From positions 62,001 through 126,000 of the forward strand of contig CAINGU010000037.1 in assembly GCA_903848645.1 (NCBI GenBank): a DNA stretch of 64,000 nt, written 5' to 3'. Source of the stretch: an uncultured cyanobacterium (GTDB lineage: Bacteria > Cyanobacteriota > Cyanobacteriia > Cyanobacteriales > Nostocaceae). The translations under genes and the position numbers were made by a program. Every line of letters begins with the position of its first letter. Within the stretch, counting starts at the first letter, position 1. Of the stretch, positions 16,747 through 25,149 are shown in pieces. The notes under the pieces are model-generated. The model searched no databases. It had not been told where the DNA came from and saw only the letters and a program-made list of their open reading frames with translations.

Positions 16747-18915
16747 TTACACCACTTCACAAGCATGGACTAAAGGTAATAAAGGGCCAATTTGTTCCTG
16801 TCCATTGACAGCCAAATCACTGTGACACAAATACAATTTATCAGACACACGCGCCAACAAATCTGCGACAATTCTTTGTAATCTTTCTTCTTCGGCTAAT
16901 TGTTCATCTGCTGCTGTCCAAGGTTGTCCTAACCTATCCCGTAAAAATAAGTTAGCACCAAATAAAGTCGCCGCACCACCTTTTGCCCACAGGGGTGAAC
17001 CAATATCTAACCAAAAATGCCAACGGTGATTTTTGCGACTCGCACGGTATTGAAATATAGTTGCTAAAGTTACAGATTTTTTACTGCTACCAATAGGACG
17101 GATAGGATAGGGATTTGCGGTAATTGTCCCCCGTCGCAGCAGTTGAATAAATTCAATAATGGTAATGCTGAGAGTTTCTGGTGTATGCAGTGAAAGAAAT
17201 AGGGGATCTGTTTGTTTTAAGCGAGTGTCGATTTCCCAATAATGTTGAGCGGTTTCTAGTAATTCTCTTAATGCTGCTAATTCTTGATATGAAGGATTTT
17301 TATTATTACACACAAAGTCTTGAATAGCTTTGTATAAGAGAAAAATGGGCGTGAGGAGAAGCCGCTGGTGATATTCCTCTCTCTGTTTCCCAATCCATTG
17401 TAATATGTCTTCATACGCCTGAGTGGCAATATAGCCAATTCTATCCCAGCGCTCAAAGGTTTTGACTGGTAATAAATTGGGTGTGTCGGGGTGCGGAACG
17501 AAACAAGCATCGGCTATTAACCCTGCCCGCACTGGATCTATTTTAGAGTGATGGAATTCTTTTTCCTCTCCATCTTGGGTTTGATATTGACTCAAAACCA
17601 CCAACATTTCCGCCACCGCATCCCTATCTACTAACCGCCCCAAACCGGGATAAACTAGAGCCATGAGGGTAAGTAACGCTCTCACTACCGAGGAACTGAT
17701 TAAAGGGCGTTGTTCGTTGAGAGATGCAACTTCAATATTTTGTTTAGTTAATATTTCTACCAGGGTATAACGAGCGATCGCATCTAAACCCGGTGCAATA
17801 ATCGCTACCTCATCCGCCGCTATTTCTCCGGATTTTACCCCATCAATAATCATCTCGGCTGTTTGGCGTAATAGCTGGGCGCGGGAAGTGGTTTGAATAG
17901 GCTGGACAAAACTGGGTAAACGCAACATCGTCATGGGCTGTGTTACCAATTCTACCATTTGACTAGTGAGAGAATAACCCAAACTATTCAGAGGTGGGTT
18001 AGTTAAAGTTTCTACTTGACAACGCTCAGATAATCTGGCTAAATACTGAGGATCTGCACCTAAACCCCAGCGTACCTTCCCATGAGAATTGTAGCTAAAC
18101 GCACCCACAGCACCAGCATCTAATAAAAATTCAAATAAGTTAGCAGCGATCGCCGGATAATCATCTACATCATCGGCTATAATGCCCTGATAGCGTTGCT
18201 TTAGATGTTGCTGATAGCTACTATTAGTTAATAATTTGTAGTGATACAGTTCGGTAATTAAGCCATAACTCAATAACCCCCGTTCTAAACACCAATTTCG
18301 CCAATTTAGTAGTAAAGAACCCAAAAATTCCGGTTCTAAATTGATAGAATTATCTTCTAAACCACTATGCAATATTTGAGGAATGTCTTCACAGGGTACA
18401 CCGCTATAAGCTGCTAATTGCCATAAATCCAGGATACGTCTTACCAAACGATTCTCATTCATGGCTACACGCCGCAAAACTTCGGAATCTAACTGAGAAC
18501 TCCAGCATTTTGTCGCCAATTCTTGTTCCGTTTCTGGGCGTAATCTAACTGGAAATTGAGCTTTAATTGACAATGAATCAATTAGTAACGGCCAAAATAA
18601 AATTACCTCATCTTGGAAAAAACCCAAAGCTGTTTTGACACGAATAGGATATTTTCCTAATGTTAAAGTGGTAACTCTATCCGCTAATTCCCTGCGGTTA
18701 TCATCATTAGCAGCTAATAATAAAATACTTAGTTCTTTTTGGTGTAAATTTGAAGTTTTATCTATGGTTTGAGTTTGGGAATTGTTAATATTTTTATTAT
18801 AAAATAAATCAGGTACTTGACTATCAATTTGCAACCAAGCACTAAACTGGTTTACCAAACGAGTAGTTTTACCACTACGACTAGTACCAAAAATCCAAAG
18901 GGAATCAGAAATCAT
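16747..18915 (-). CDS. UvrD/AddB-like P-loop protein (cyanobacterial 'recombinase family')
   Basis: A 722-residue protein with an N-terminal Walker A GTSRSGKT (residues 10-17), a Walker B-like GIIADDVDDYPA near residue 240 and a region around residue 360 (DEVAIIAPGLDAIARYTLVEIL) that resembles the nuclease-helicase AddB/RecB arrangement in SF1 proteins. The C-terminal RecB nuclease motif and clear helicase motifs V and VI are not evident, so it may be a non-catalytic relative. It is divergent from pxcA with 58 bp between start codons. A role in recombination or repair is plausible by family only. Confidence 0.65.
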   Translation of the reverse strand: MISDSLWIFGTSRSGKTTRLVNQFSAWLQIDSQVPDLFYNKNINNSQTQTIDKTSNLHQKELSILLLAANDDNRRELADRVTTLTLGKYPIRVKTALGFFQDEVILFWPLLIDSLSIKAQFPVRLRPETEQELATKCWSSQLDSEVLRRVAMNENRLVRRILDLWQLAAYSGVPCEDIPQILHSGLEDNSINLEPEFLGSLLLNWRNWCLERGLLSYGLITELYHYKLLTNSSYQQHLKQRYQGIIADDVDDYPAIAANLFEFLLDAGAVGAFSYNSHGKVRWGLGADPQYLARLSERCQVETLTNPPLNSLGYSLTSQMVELVTQPMTMLRLPSFVQPIQTTSRAQLLRQTAEMIIDGVKSGEIAADEVAIIAPGLDAIARYTLVEILTKQNIEVASLNEQRPLISSSVVRALLTLMALVYPGLGRLVDRDAVAEMLVVLSQYQTQDGEEKEFHHSKIDPVRAGLIADACFVPHPDTPNLLPVKTFERWDRIGYIATQAYEDILQWIGKQREEYHQRLLLTPIFLLYKAIQDFVCNNKNPSYQELAALRELLETAQHYWEIDTRLKQTDPLFLSLHTPETLSITIIEFIQLLRRGTITANPYPIRPIGSSKKSVTLATIFQYRASRKNHRWHFWLDIGSPLWAKGGAATLFGANLFLRDRLGQPWTAADEQLAEEERLQRIVADLLARVSDKLYLCHSDLAVNGQEQIGPLLPLVHACEVV

Positions 18916-18973
18916 TCTTTTTGCGTTAACTTAAGTTTAAGAATTTAGTGGATAATGCCAAATAATCGTCTCG

Positions 18974-20290
18974 ATGAAAAATACCGTGTTTAGCCAAAAA
19001 ATATACCCTTTTTTACTGGCTGCTTACAGATGGTATCTACTGACACCAGAACGTTCTTTAGATACAGCTTATCAAGCGGCTATACAAATTAAGGACATTG
19101 AAGATAAACACTTCAATGGTAACAAAATAGACTCCGAATTTACCATGCACAGCGCCAGCGTCATGGATTATTTTCAAGGAGATTTGCAAAAGTTATTAAA
19201 AACTGTGCAAATGCGGCTGACGGAATTTAAAGCCAGTCGCTGGTTTGCAAATGAATCTAAACAAAAAGCTGCAATAAAAGCAGGTATAGAATATTCTAGC
19301 CCAGCGTCAATTTTAGAGAAACTAGAATTCATTGATCAAGTTACTTCCAAGTACAGTAATAATGATATAGATACAACTTATGAAAACTCCACCAATTCCC
19401 AACCTGTTAAAGTTTCCACAGATTTAGTTAATTCTCAACCATTTATTGCCAAAACACCAATTAAATTTAAACAAAATATACCAAAAAGAAAAGCTAATAG
19501 TACAGGTATTTTACCCCGCTCAATTTTAAGCACTATCACTCGACTACAAGTAGAATTAGATCCAGAGTCTGAACAAGATGTAGTTAAAAATTTTCGTCAA
19601 GCCCAACAAAGAAGTATTATCTCAATTCGGTTTATACTTCTACTCATTATTGTTCCTCTTCTGACTCATCAAGTCTCAAAGGTTTTAGTTGTCGGACCAT
19701 TGGTAGAACATTTCCGCAATGATAAAACAGTAGAAGTTTTCCTAAATGGAGAAATGGAAGAAGAAGGATTATTAGCATTACAAAGATTTGAAGAAAGAAT
19801 TAAATTTGAAGCATTAATTAGTAACGCACCTGCGCTGGGGGCTGAAGAATTAGAAACTAAAATGAAGGAGAAAGCTGAGAAAGTAAAAGAGGAATTTCGG
19901 AAAGAAAGTGCTAATGCTATTAAAAATGTATTTGCTGATATTTTCGCAGTAATTACTTTCACTATCTTATTACTTGTTAGTAAATCTGATATCGCTGTTC
20001 TCAAAGATTTCTTCGATAATGTAGTCTATGGTTTAAGTGATAGTGCTAAAGCATTTATTATCATTTTGTTTACCGATGTTTTTGTCGGCTTTCACTCTCC
20101 TCATGGTTGGGAAGTTCTCTTAGAAGGAATATCACGACATTGGGGATTACCAGCAAATCGTGATTTTATTTTCCTATTTATTGCCACATTTCCCGTGATT
20201 TTAGATACGATCTTTAAATATTGGATTTTCCGCTATTTAAATCGGATTTCACCTTCTGCCGTTGCTACCTACCATAACATGAATGAATAA
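18974..20290 (+). CDS. pxcA: Proton extrusion protein PxcA (CemA homologue)
   Basis: A 438-residue inner-membrane protein. The N-terminal soluble domain has YRWYLLTPERSLDTAYQAA; the C-terminal CemA-like domain starts near residue 210 with the first membrane segment (IRFILLLIIVPLLT), followed by a loop with a long Glu/Lys stretch and three more segments ending at RYLNRISPSAVATYHNMNE. PxcA supports light-induced proton release and, in related cyanobacteria, tuning of photosynthesis under changing light. It overlaps the next gene by 8 bp, so the pair is probably co-transcribed. Confidence 0.9.
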   Translation: MKNTVFSQKIYPFLLAAYRWYLLTPERSLDTAYQAAIQIKDIEDKHFNGNKIDSEFTMHSASVMDYFQGDLQKLLKTVQMRLTEFKASRWFANESKQKAAIKAGIEYSSPASILEKLEFIDQVTSKYSNNDIDTTYENSTNSQPVKVSTDLVNSQPFIAKTPIKFKQNIPKRKANSTGILPRSILSTITRLQVELDPESEQDVVKNFRQAQQRSIISIRFILLLIIVPLLTHQVSKVLVVGPLVEHFRNDKTVEVFLNGEMEEEGLLALQRFEERIKFEALISNAPALGAEELETKMKEKAEKVKEEFRKESANAIKNVFADIFAVITFTILLLVSKSDIAVLKDFFDNVVYGLSDSAKAFIIILFTDVFVGFHSPHGWEVLLEGISRHWGLPANRDFIFLFIATFPVILDTIFKYWIFRYLNRISPSAVATYHNMNE

Positions 20291-21536
20291 CCATAAATTT
20301 GCTAACTTTACGATTAGCTTACCTGTATTTATGGCAAGTTTGATTGTGGGAATGCAACCACTCCCCAATCAAGAACTCAGTCCCCCACAATGTCGGTTAG
20401 GAAAATGGAATTTACCAGCATTAGTAAATCCAATAAAAAAGAAGTTACCTGTACTTATTCCTAGAGTCCCAGTTACTTGTTGCGAGGAAGATATTTCTTG
20501 TTTAGATCAGGCAATTTATGATGATAAAAATGATGAAATTGCCGATAAAAAAGCATTATTACAATCTATAGATTACAGTCTTCAATATTTGCAAACGCCC
20601 AGGGCAATTACAGCTTATCAAAAATCAGAAATTACCAGAGAAAGAGTGTATAATAGTTTGCAAAGATTTCGGCAATTGTTGATTTCTACCAAGTCGGCTC
20701 AAGCACTCCAAGCAGCTATTCAAAAAGAATTTGTTTTTTATCAATCTGTAGGCAGAGATAATAAAGGAACAGTTTTATTTACCGCTTATTATGAACCTTT
20801 ATATTTAGCCAGTCGTCAACCTACAAAAGAGTTTCGCTATCCGGCTTATCGTTCTCCTACTGATTTAGCATCTTGGGCTAAACCTCATCCTACCAGATTA
20901 GAATTAGAAGGTGCAGATGGTTTACAAAGTGGCAAAGGCAAATTAAAAGGATTGGAATTATTTTGGTTTAAAGATCGTCTTGAACCTTATATGATTCAAA
21001 TTCAAGGTTCAGCAAAACTCAAATTAACAGATGGAACTCAGACAACTATCGGTTATGCAGGTAATACAGCTTATAATTATCGAAGTTTAGGAAGATCATT
21101 AGTTGATGATGGTAAATTTCCCTTAGAAGGGTTAAATATGCCCATTATCCTCGACTATTTCCGCAAATATCCCCAGGATTTAAATATTTATATTCCTCGT
21201 GATAAGAGTTTCGTATTTTTTCAGGAAACCTACGGAAAACCAGCCCAAGGTTCTATTAGTGTACCACTAACTCCAGAGCGTTCTATTGCTACAGATAAAT
21301 CTCTGATGCCTCCGGGGGCTTTAGCTTTAATTCGCGCTCCTTTTCCTTATATGAATAAGAGTAATAAAATCGAAAATCGGCTGGTGAGTCGTTATGTTTT
21401 AGATCAAGATACAGGTGGCGCAATTAAGGGCGCAGGGAGGGTAGATTACTTTTTAGGAACGGGAGAATCTGCGGGGGAACGGGCTGGGGTAACAGTCAGT
21501 AATGGACAATTATTTTATCTGTTACTAAAACCGTAG
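20283..21536 (+). CDS. mltA: MltA-type murein transglycosylase
   Basis: A 417-residue protein with a short hydrophobic N-terminus and the MltA barrel: VLFTAYYEPLYLASRQPT, KGLELFWFKDRLEPYMIQIQGSAKL, and the C-terminal 3D domain VLDQDTGGAIKGAGRVDYFLGTGESAG with the Asp residues that form the active site. MltA enzymes cleave peptidoglycan glycan strands to 1,6-anhydro-muropeptides. The ATG overlaps the end of pxcA by 8 bp. A lipobox is not clear at the N-terminus, so membrane attachment is uncertain. A REP-doublet element follows the gene. Confidence 0.9.
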   Translation: MNNHKFANFTISLPVFMASLIVGMQPLPNQELSPPQCRLGKWNLPALVNPIKKKLPVLIPRVPVTCCEEDISCLDQAIYDDKNDEIADKKALLQSIDYSLQYLQTPRAITAYQKSEITRERVYNSLQRFRQLLISTKSAQALQAAIQKEFVFYQSVGRDNKGTVLFTAYYEPLYLASRQPTKEFRYPAYRSPTDLASWAKPHPTRLELEGADGLQSGKGKLKGLELFWFKDRLEPYMIQIQGSAKLKLTDGTQTTIGYAGNTAYNYRSLGRSLVDDGKFPLEGLNMPIILDYFRKYPQDLNIYIPRDKSFVFFQETYGKPAQGSISVPLTPERSIATDKSLMPPGALALIRAPFPYMNKSNKIENRLVSRYVLDQDTGGAIKGAGRVDYFLGTGESAGERAGVTVSNGQLFYLLLKP

Positions 21537-21540
21537 TCTT

Positions 21541-21682
21541 GGCGACGGTTAGTCGCGGAACTACACAGACAAAACCCATCTATTCCTGCTGTCCCGTAAG
21601 GGATACATAGGTTTCAAACCCTTAATTTTTAGTTAGTCCACGCAGGTGGACTTCGTTTGTGTAGTAGCGATTTCTAATCGCC
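21541..21682. repeat. REP-doublet element A
   Basis: Two inverted arms, about 21541-21578 and 21633-21682, share GGCGA.GGTTAG/CTAATCGCC ends, a CTACACA core and a GTCCACGCAGGTGGAC palindrome. The layout matches the element at 60481-60596. The 57-bp centre shows no gene. It resembles a non-autonomous palindromic repeat pair. Confidence 0.75.
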
Positions 21683-21780
21683 ATAAACTTTTCAAACACC
21701 CTCTTAGAAATGCGAGAATGCGCGATCATATTTTTAGAGGTATAATGGAACATTGTAGAGATCCATTACAGGAAACAAAA

Positions 21781-22074
21781 ATGATATCTATCAAGCTAGA
21801 TCGAGAAACGGAAACCTACCTAGCAGAAATCATTACTCAAGAGAATACCACCTCTGAAGAACTGCTCAAAAAACTAATTTATCAACATTGGCAAACCATA
21901 AAACCTCGTCAAACCATAGCTCAAAGACGAGGAAAACATCCAGAAAACCTATTACAAGATGCTGCTCCTAATTTATCATTACGAGAAAATCGTAAAAAAG
22001 ACGTTGCAGAACATATTCAAAACCGTTATCGAAAACAACCTTTTGAAAGAGTGTATTTAGATTTACAACATTAG
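21781..22074 (+). CDS. Ribbon-helix-helix-type antitoxin-like protein
   Basis: A 97-residue protein starting MISIKLDRETETYLAEIITQENTTSEELLKKLI, a ribbon-helix-helix-like N-terminus, followed by a basic linker and LSLRENRKKDVAEHI. This pattern is found in cyanobacterial antitoxins, usually paired with a PIN-domain toxin. I chose the ATG at 21781 because it has an AGGAAAC ribosome binding site and begins the conserved region; an in-frame upstream ATG at 21646 starts inside REP element A. Only a 12-codon frame (MIAFWDKWESD) follows, so no toxin partner is present. Confidence 0.65.
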   Translation: MISIKLDRETETYLAEIITQENTTSEELLKKLIYQHWQTIKPRQTIAQRRGKHPENLLQDAAPNLSLRENRKKDVAEHIQNRYRKQPFERVYLDLQH

Positions 22075-22116
22075 AGAATGATTGCTTTTTGGGACAAGTG
22101 GGAGAGCGATTAACTA

Positions 22117-22776
22117 TTACCAAAAACTATCAACATTCACAAACTCATACTCTTGTTCTAATAATTTAGGAATCAAAATATTAATAGTTTCTGCTACATC
22201 TTTACCACCAAAATAGCCATCATGTAACACGATTAATGAACCATTTTTAACTTGTTTCATGACTCGATTTACCACAACATTCACACCAGGATGTACCCAA
22301 TCTTCAGGAACTACACTCCACATGACTGGACGATAATTCCACTGTTGAAATAATTGTAATGTTTGAGGTGTAAAAAAACCGTTGGGAGGACGTACATCTC
22401 GGACTTGTTCAGGTGGTAAATTACAAGCATTGTAAATAGCAATTTGGGTTTTTTCTAAACTCTGTTTTAGTTGTGTTGACGAAAGCAGCGGAAAAGAATC
22501 ATGTTCATAACCATGTAATCCGATCCAGTGTCCTTGTGCGCTGACTGTTTTCGCAATATCTGGAAACCGATTCACACAATTTCCTAACCAGAAAAAACTA
22601 GCGGTAATGTTGTAACGGTTTAAAACGGATAATACCTGGGGTGTGTATTGGGGATGAGGTCCATCATCAAAAGTGAGGGCGATAGTTTTACTGTTTGAGT
22701 CTCCACCCCATAGACAATGGGGAAAAGTGGGTTGGAGAAGCCGATAAACAAGGGGAAATAAGGGAGCAAATTCCAT
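22117..22776 (-). CDS. Polysaccharide deacetylase (NodB homology domain)
   Basis: The 219-residue protein has the NodB motifs in order: TFDDGPH (metal-binding Asp pair), HGYEHDSF (His metal ligands), and a catalytic-region RPPNGFF, then VLHDG near the C-terminus. Such enzymes de-N-acetylate peptidoglycan, chitin-like or exopolysaccharide chains. I start at MEFAPLFPL, where relatives begin; a further ATG at 22812 would add 12 hydrophobic residues and a weak signal. The enzyme sits beside a membrane gene oriented away, with no operon partner. Confidence 0.9.
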   Translation of the reverse strand: MEFAPLFPLVYRLLQPTFPHCLWGGDSNSKTIALTFDDGPHPQYTPQVLSVLNRYNITASFFWLGNCVNRFPDIAKTVSAQGHWIGLHGYEHDSFPLLSSTQLKQSLEKTQIAIYNACNLPPEQVRDVRPPNGFFTPQTLQLFQQWNYRPVMWSVVPEDWVHPGVNVVVNRVMKQVKNGSLIVLHDGYFGGKDVAETINILIPKLLEQEYEFVNVDSFW

Positions 22777-22878
22777 TGTTAAAAAATAAATTTGTAACAA
22801 AAACTGTAACAATAACCTAATTTATGATCACACTGGTTTAGATTGGTAAAAAATCTGCGGGTAATTCCTGGACTGAAG

Positions 22879-23721
22879 ATGACGTTGTGCAAAGATATTC
22901 GAGATTATCAAATTCTTTTTCTGAGTTTATTTCTGATTTTAGGAATTCTCACGCGAGACTGGACATTACATCCAGAATTTATTGCTGTGGCGATCGCCTC
23001 CTGCATTATAACTCAAATTATCTTCTCATTGATCACTAAATCCCAGGACAGCTTTCAACCAATTAATATCCGTAGTCCCCTCATTACCTCTTTAGGACTT
23101 AGTTTACTATTACGGGTTGATCATTGGCCAACAATGGCTTTAGCTGGATTTGCAGCCATAGCTAGTAAATTTGTCTTTAAATTTGGTGAAAAGCATTTTT
23201 TCAACCCTGCTAATTTTGGCATTATTGCTGTTCTTACCCTCACTAATGATGCTTGGGTTTCCCCAGGACAATGGGGGGAAGAATGGTGGTATGCGTTGTT
23301 ATTTGCGGGGACTGGAGGGATGATTTTACAGCGCGTTGGCCGTTGGGATACTACCGCCGCTTTTCTAGGTGCTTATTCCCTCTTAGCAGCCATCAGAAAT
23401 ATGTGGTTAGGTTGGACTTGGGATGTTTATTTTCATCATTTAATGAGTGGTTCTTTACTGTTATTTTCTCTGTTTATGGTGACAGATCCGCGTTCAATTC
23501 CCAATGCTCCTATTAGCCGAATAATTTGGGCAGTATCTATTGCTTTATTAACATTTATTTTGCGGAATTTCTTCTTTTTACCCACTGCTGTTTTTTGGGC
23601 TTTATTTGCCCTTGCTCCATTAACTGTTTTATTAGATAAATTCTGGGTTACACGGAGATTTTCTTGGAGGAATAAAACAGAGTTACCAGCAGAAAATCAT
23701 CAATTAACTATCATCAATTAA
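22879..23721 (+). CDS. RnfD/NqrB-like membrane protein
   Basis: A 280-residue, 8-9 helix membrane protein. The FGEKHFFNPANFGIIAVL and DPRSIPNAP stretches are the conserved segments of RnfD/NqrB subunits, which carry covalent FMN on a Thr in the full complexes. Here it is a solitary gene, as in other cyanobacteria, without RnfA-C,E,G. The STTxP-like flavin site is not obvious, so flavin binding is uncertain. The chosen ATG at 22879 is the first in frame; an earlier TTG at 22843 is less likely. It is 9 bp upstream of a DUF2330 gene in the same direction, implying cofunction. Confidence 0.75.
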   Translation: MTLCKDIRDYQILFLSLFLILGILTRDWTLHPEFIAVAIASCIITQIIFSLITKSQDSFQPINIRSPLITSLGLSLLLRVDHWPTMALAGFAAIASKFVFKFGEKHFFNPANFGIIAVLTLTNDAWVSPGQWGEEWWYALLFAGTGGMILQRVGRWDTTAAFLGAYSLLAAIRNMWLGWTWDVYFHHLMSGSLLLFSLFMVTDPRSIPNAPISRIIWAVSIALLTFILRNFFFLPTAVFWALFALAPLTVLLDKFWVTRRFSWRNKTELPAENHQLTIIN

Positions 23722-23730
23722 GGTATCAAA

Positions 23731-25104
23731 ATGCAACTTTTTCGCCTATTCATGCCTTTAATATCTACACTTTTAGCAGTGCTGTGTTTTGCGCCCACAG
23801 CTTGGGCTTTTTGTGGTTTTTATGTGGCTAAAGCCGATACAAAACTCTATAACCAAGCTTCTCAAGTCATACTTGCTAGAGATGGAAATCGTACTGTCTT
23901 AACAATGGCTAATGATTTTCAAGGTGATGTTAAAGATTTTGCGGTTGTTATTCCTGTTCCCACTGTTTTAAAAAAAGAACAAGTTCATGTAGCCCAACCA
24001 AAAATTATTGAACGATTAGATGCTTTTAGCGCCCCCAGATTAGTTGAATATTTCGATTCTGACCCGTGCGCTCAAGATAGAATCATGGAAAGTATGCCAG
24101 CACCACAAGCAGCAGCAAGAATGAGAGGTGCAGAAAATAGCATGAAGAAAGATAGCAATTTAGGTGTGACTGTTGAAGCCAAATTTAATGTTGGTGAATA
24201 TGATATTGTCATCCTCAGTGCTAAAGAATCTGGTGGACTAGAAATTTGGCTAAATCGCAATGGTTATAAAATTCCTAAAGGTGCAAAGGAATTACTAAAA
24301 CCCTACATTCGTTCTTCGATGAAATTCTTTGTTGCTAAAGTCAACTTAGATAAATTTGCCGAATCAGGTTATCAACTATTGCGTCCTTTACAAATTTCCT
24401 ACGAATCTCTGAAGTTTATGTTACCGATTCGTTTAGGAATGATTAATGCTACTAAAGAACAAGATTTAATTGTTTATATTCTTTCACCTCAAGGACAGGC
24501 AGAAATTACTAATTACCGCACTGTTAAAGTTCCTTCAGATGTGAATATTCCTATTTTTGTGAAAAATGAATTTGGTGATTTTTATAAATCTATGTTCCAA
24601 AGTTCCTACACCAAAGAAGATAAAAAAGTTGGATTTTTAGAATATGCTTGGGATATGAGTAGTTGTGACCCTTGTTCTGCTGAACCACTCAATAATGAAG
24701 AATTAAAACAAGCGGGTGTGTTTTGGTTGGATAATAATAATAGTGATAGACCAGTATCTCCCAGTTTTCGTTCTCGTTTTCCTAGTAGTAGTGTTTTCAT
24801 TACTCGCTTGCACGTTCGTTATACCAGAAATAAATTTCCCGAAGATTTGATGTTTCAAGCAACTTCTCAACGGGACTCTTTTCAAGGACGTTATATTTTA
24901 CAACACCCATTTACAGGGAATCTCCAATGTAGTGAAGGCAGAAAATATAAAAGTTCTTTAAATCAGCGATTTGAAAAAGAAGCCGAAACCTTAGCTAGAC
25001 TTACCAACTGGAACATTCAAAATATTCGCCAAAAAATGAAATTATCTGTCGCAAATCTTTCTACTTCTTGGTGGGATAATTTCTTGGCTTGGTTGGGTAT
25101 GTAA
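23731..25104 (+). CDS. DUF2330 secreted protein
   Basis: A 457-residue protein with a signal peptide (MQLFRLFMPLISTLLAVLCFAPTAWA) followed by the DUF2330 family start CGFYVAKADTKLYNQASQVIL, the VIPVPTVL motif and a Cys-containing DPC and CDPC pair. DUF2330 proteins are envelope proteins of unknown function that usually neighbour a RnfD-like gene. Here the pair is separated by only 9 bp, so they likely form an operon, perhaps in envelope redox. The gene ends in a strong hairpin terminator. Confidence 0.85.
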   Translation: MQLFRLFMPLISTLLAVLCFAPTAWAFCGFYVAKADTKLYNQASQVILARDGNRTVLTMANDFQGDVKDFAVVIPVPTVLKKEQVHVAQPKIIERLDAFSAPRLVEYFDSDPCAQDRIMESMPAPQAAARMRGAENSMKKDSNLGVTVEAKFNVGEYDIVILSAKESGGLEIWLNRNGYKIPKGAKELLKPYIRSSMKFFVAKVNLDKFAESGYQLLRPLQISYESLKFMLPIRLGMINATKEQDLIVYILSPQGQAEITNYRTVKVPSDVNIPIFVKNEFGDFYKSMFQSSYTKEDKKVGFLEYAWDMSSCDPCSAEPLNNEELKQAGVFWLDNNNSDRPVSPSFRSRFPSSSVFITRLHVRYTRNKFPEDLMFQATSQRDSFQGRYILQHPFTGNLQCSEGRKYKSSLNQRFEKEAETLARLTNWNIQNIRQKMKLSVANLSTSWWDNFLAWLGM

Positions 25105-25111
25105 TATTTAA

Positions 25112-25149
25112 ATCCCAGACTTCTTGAAGAAGTCGGGGATCTTTTTTTT
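25112..25149 (+). terminator. Rho-independent terminator, GATCCCCGACTTCT-type
   Basis: ATCCCAGACTTC (25112-25123) pairs with GAAGTCGGGGAT (25129-25140) followed by eight T residues. The T-tract overlaps the stop codon of the convergent kinase gene. It is one of three hairpins based on the same GACTTCT/AGAAGTC-GGGGAT sequence (others at 28050 and 57217). Confidence 0.85.

Noticed and set aside
22078..22113. PIN toxin partner after the RHH-type antitoxin
   Set aside because: Only 12 codons follow before a stop and no acidic PIN residues are present in any frame up to the next gene.
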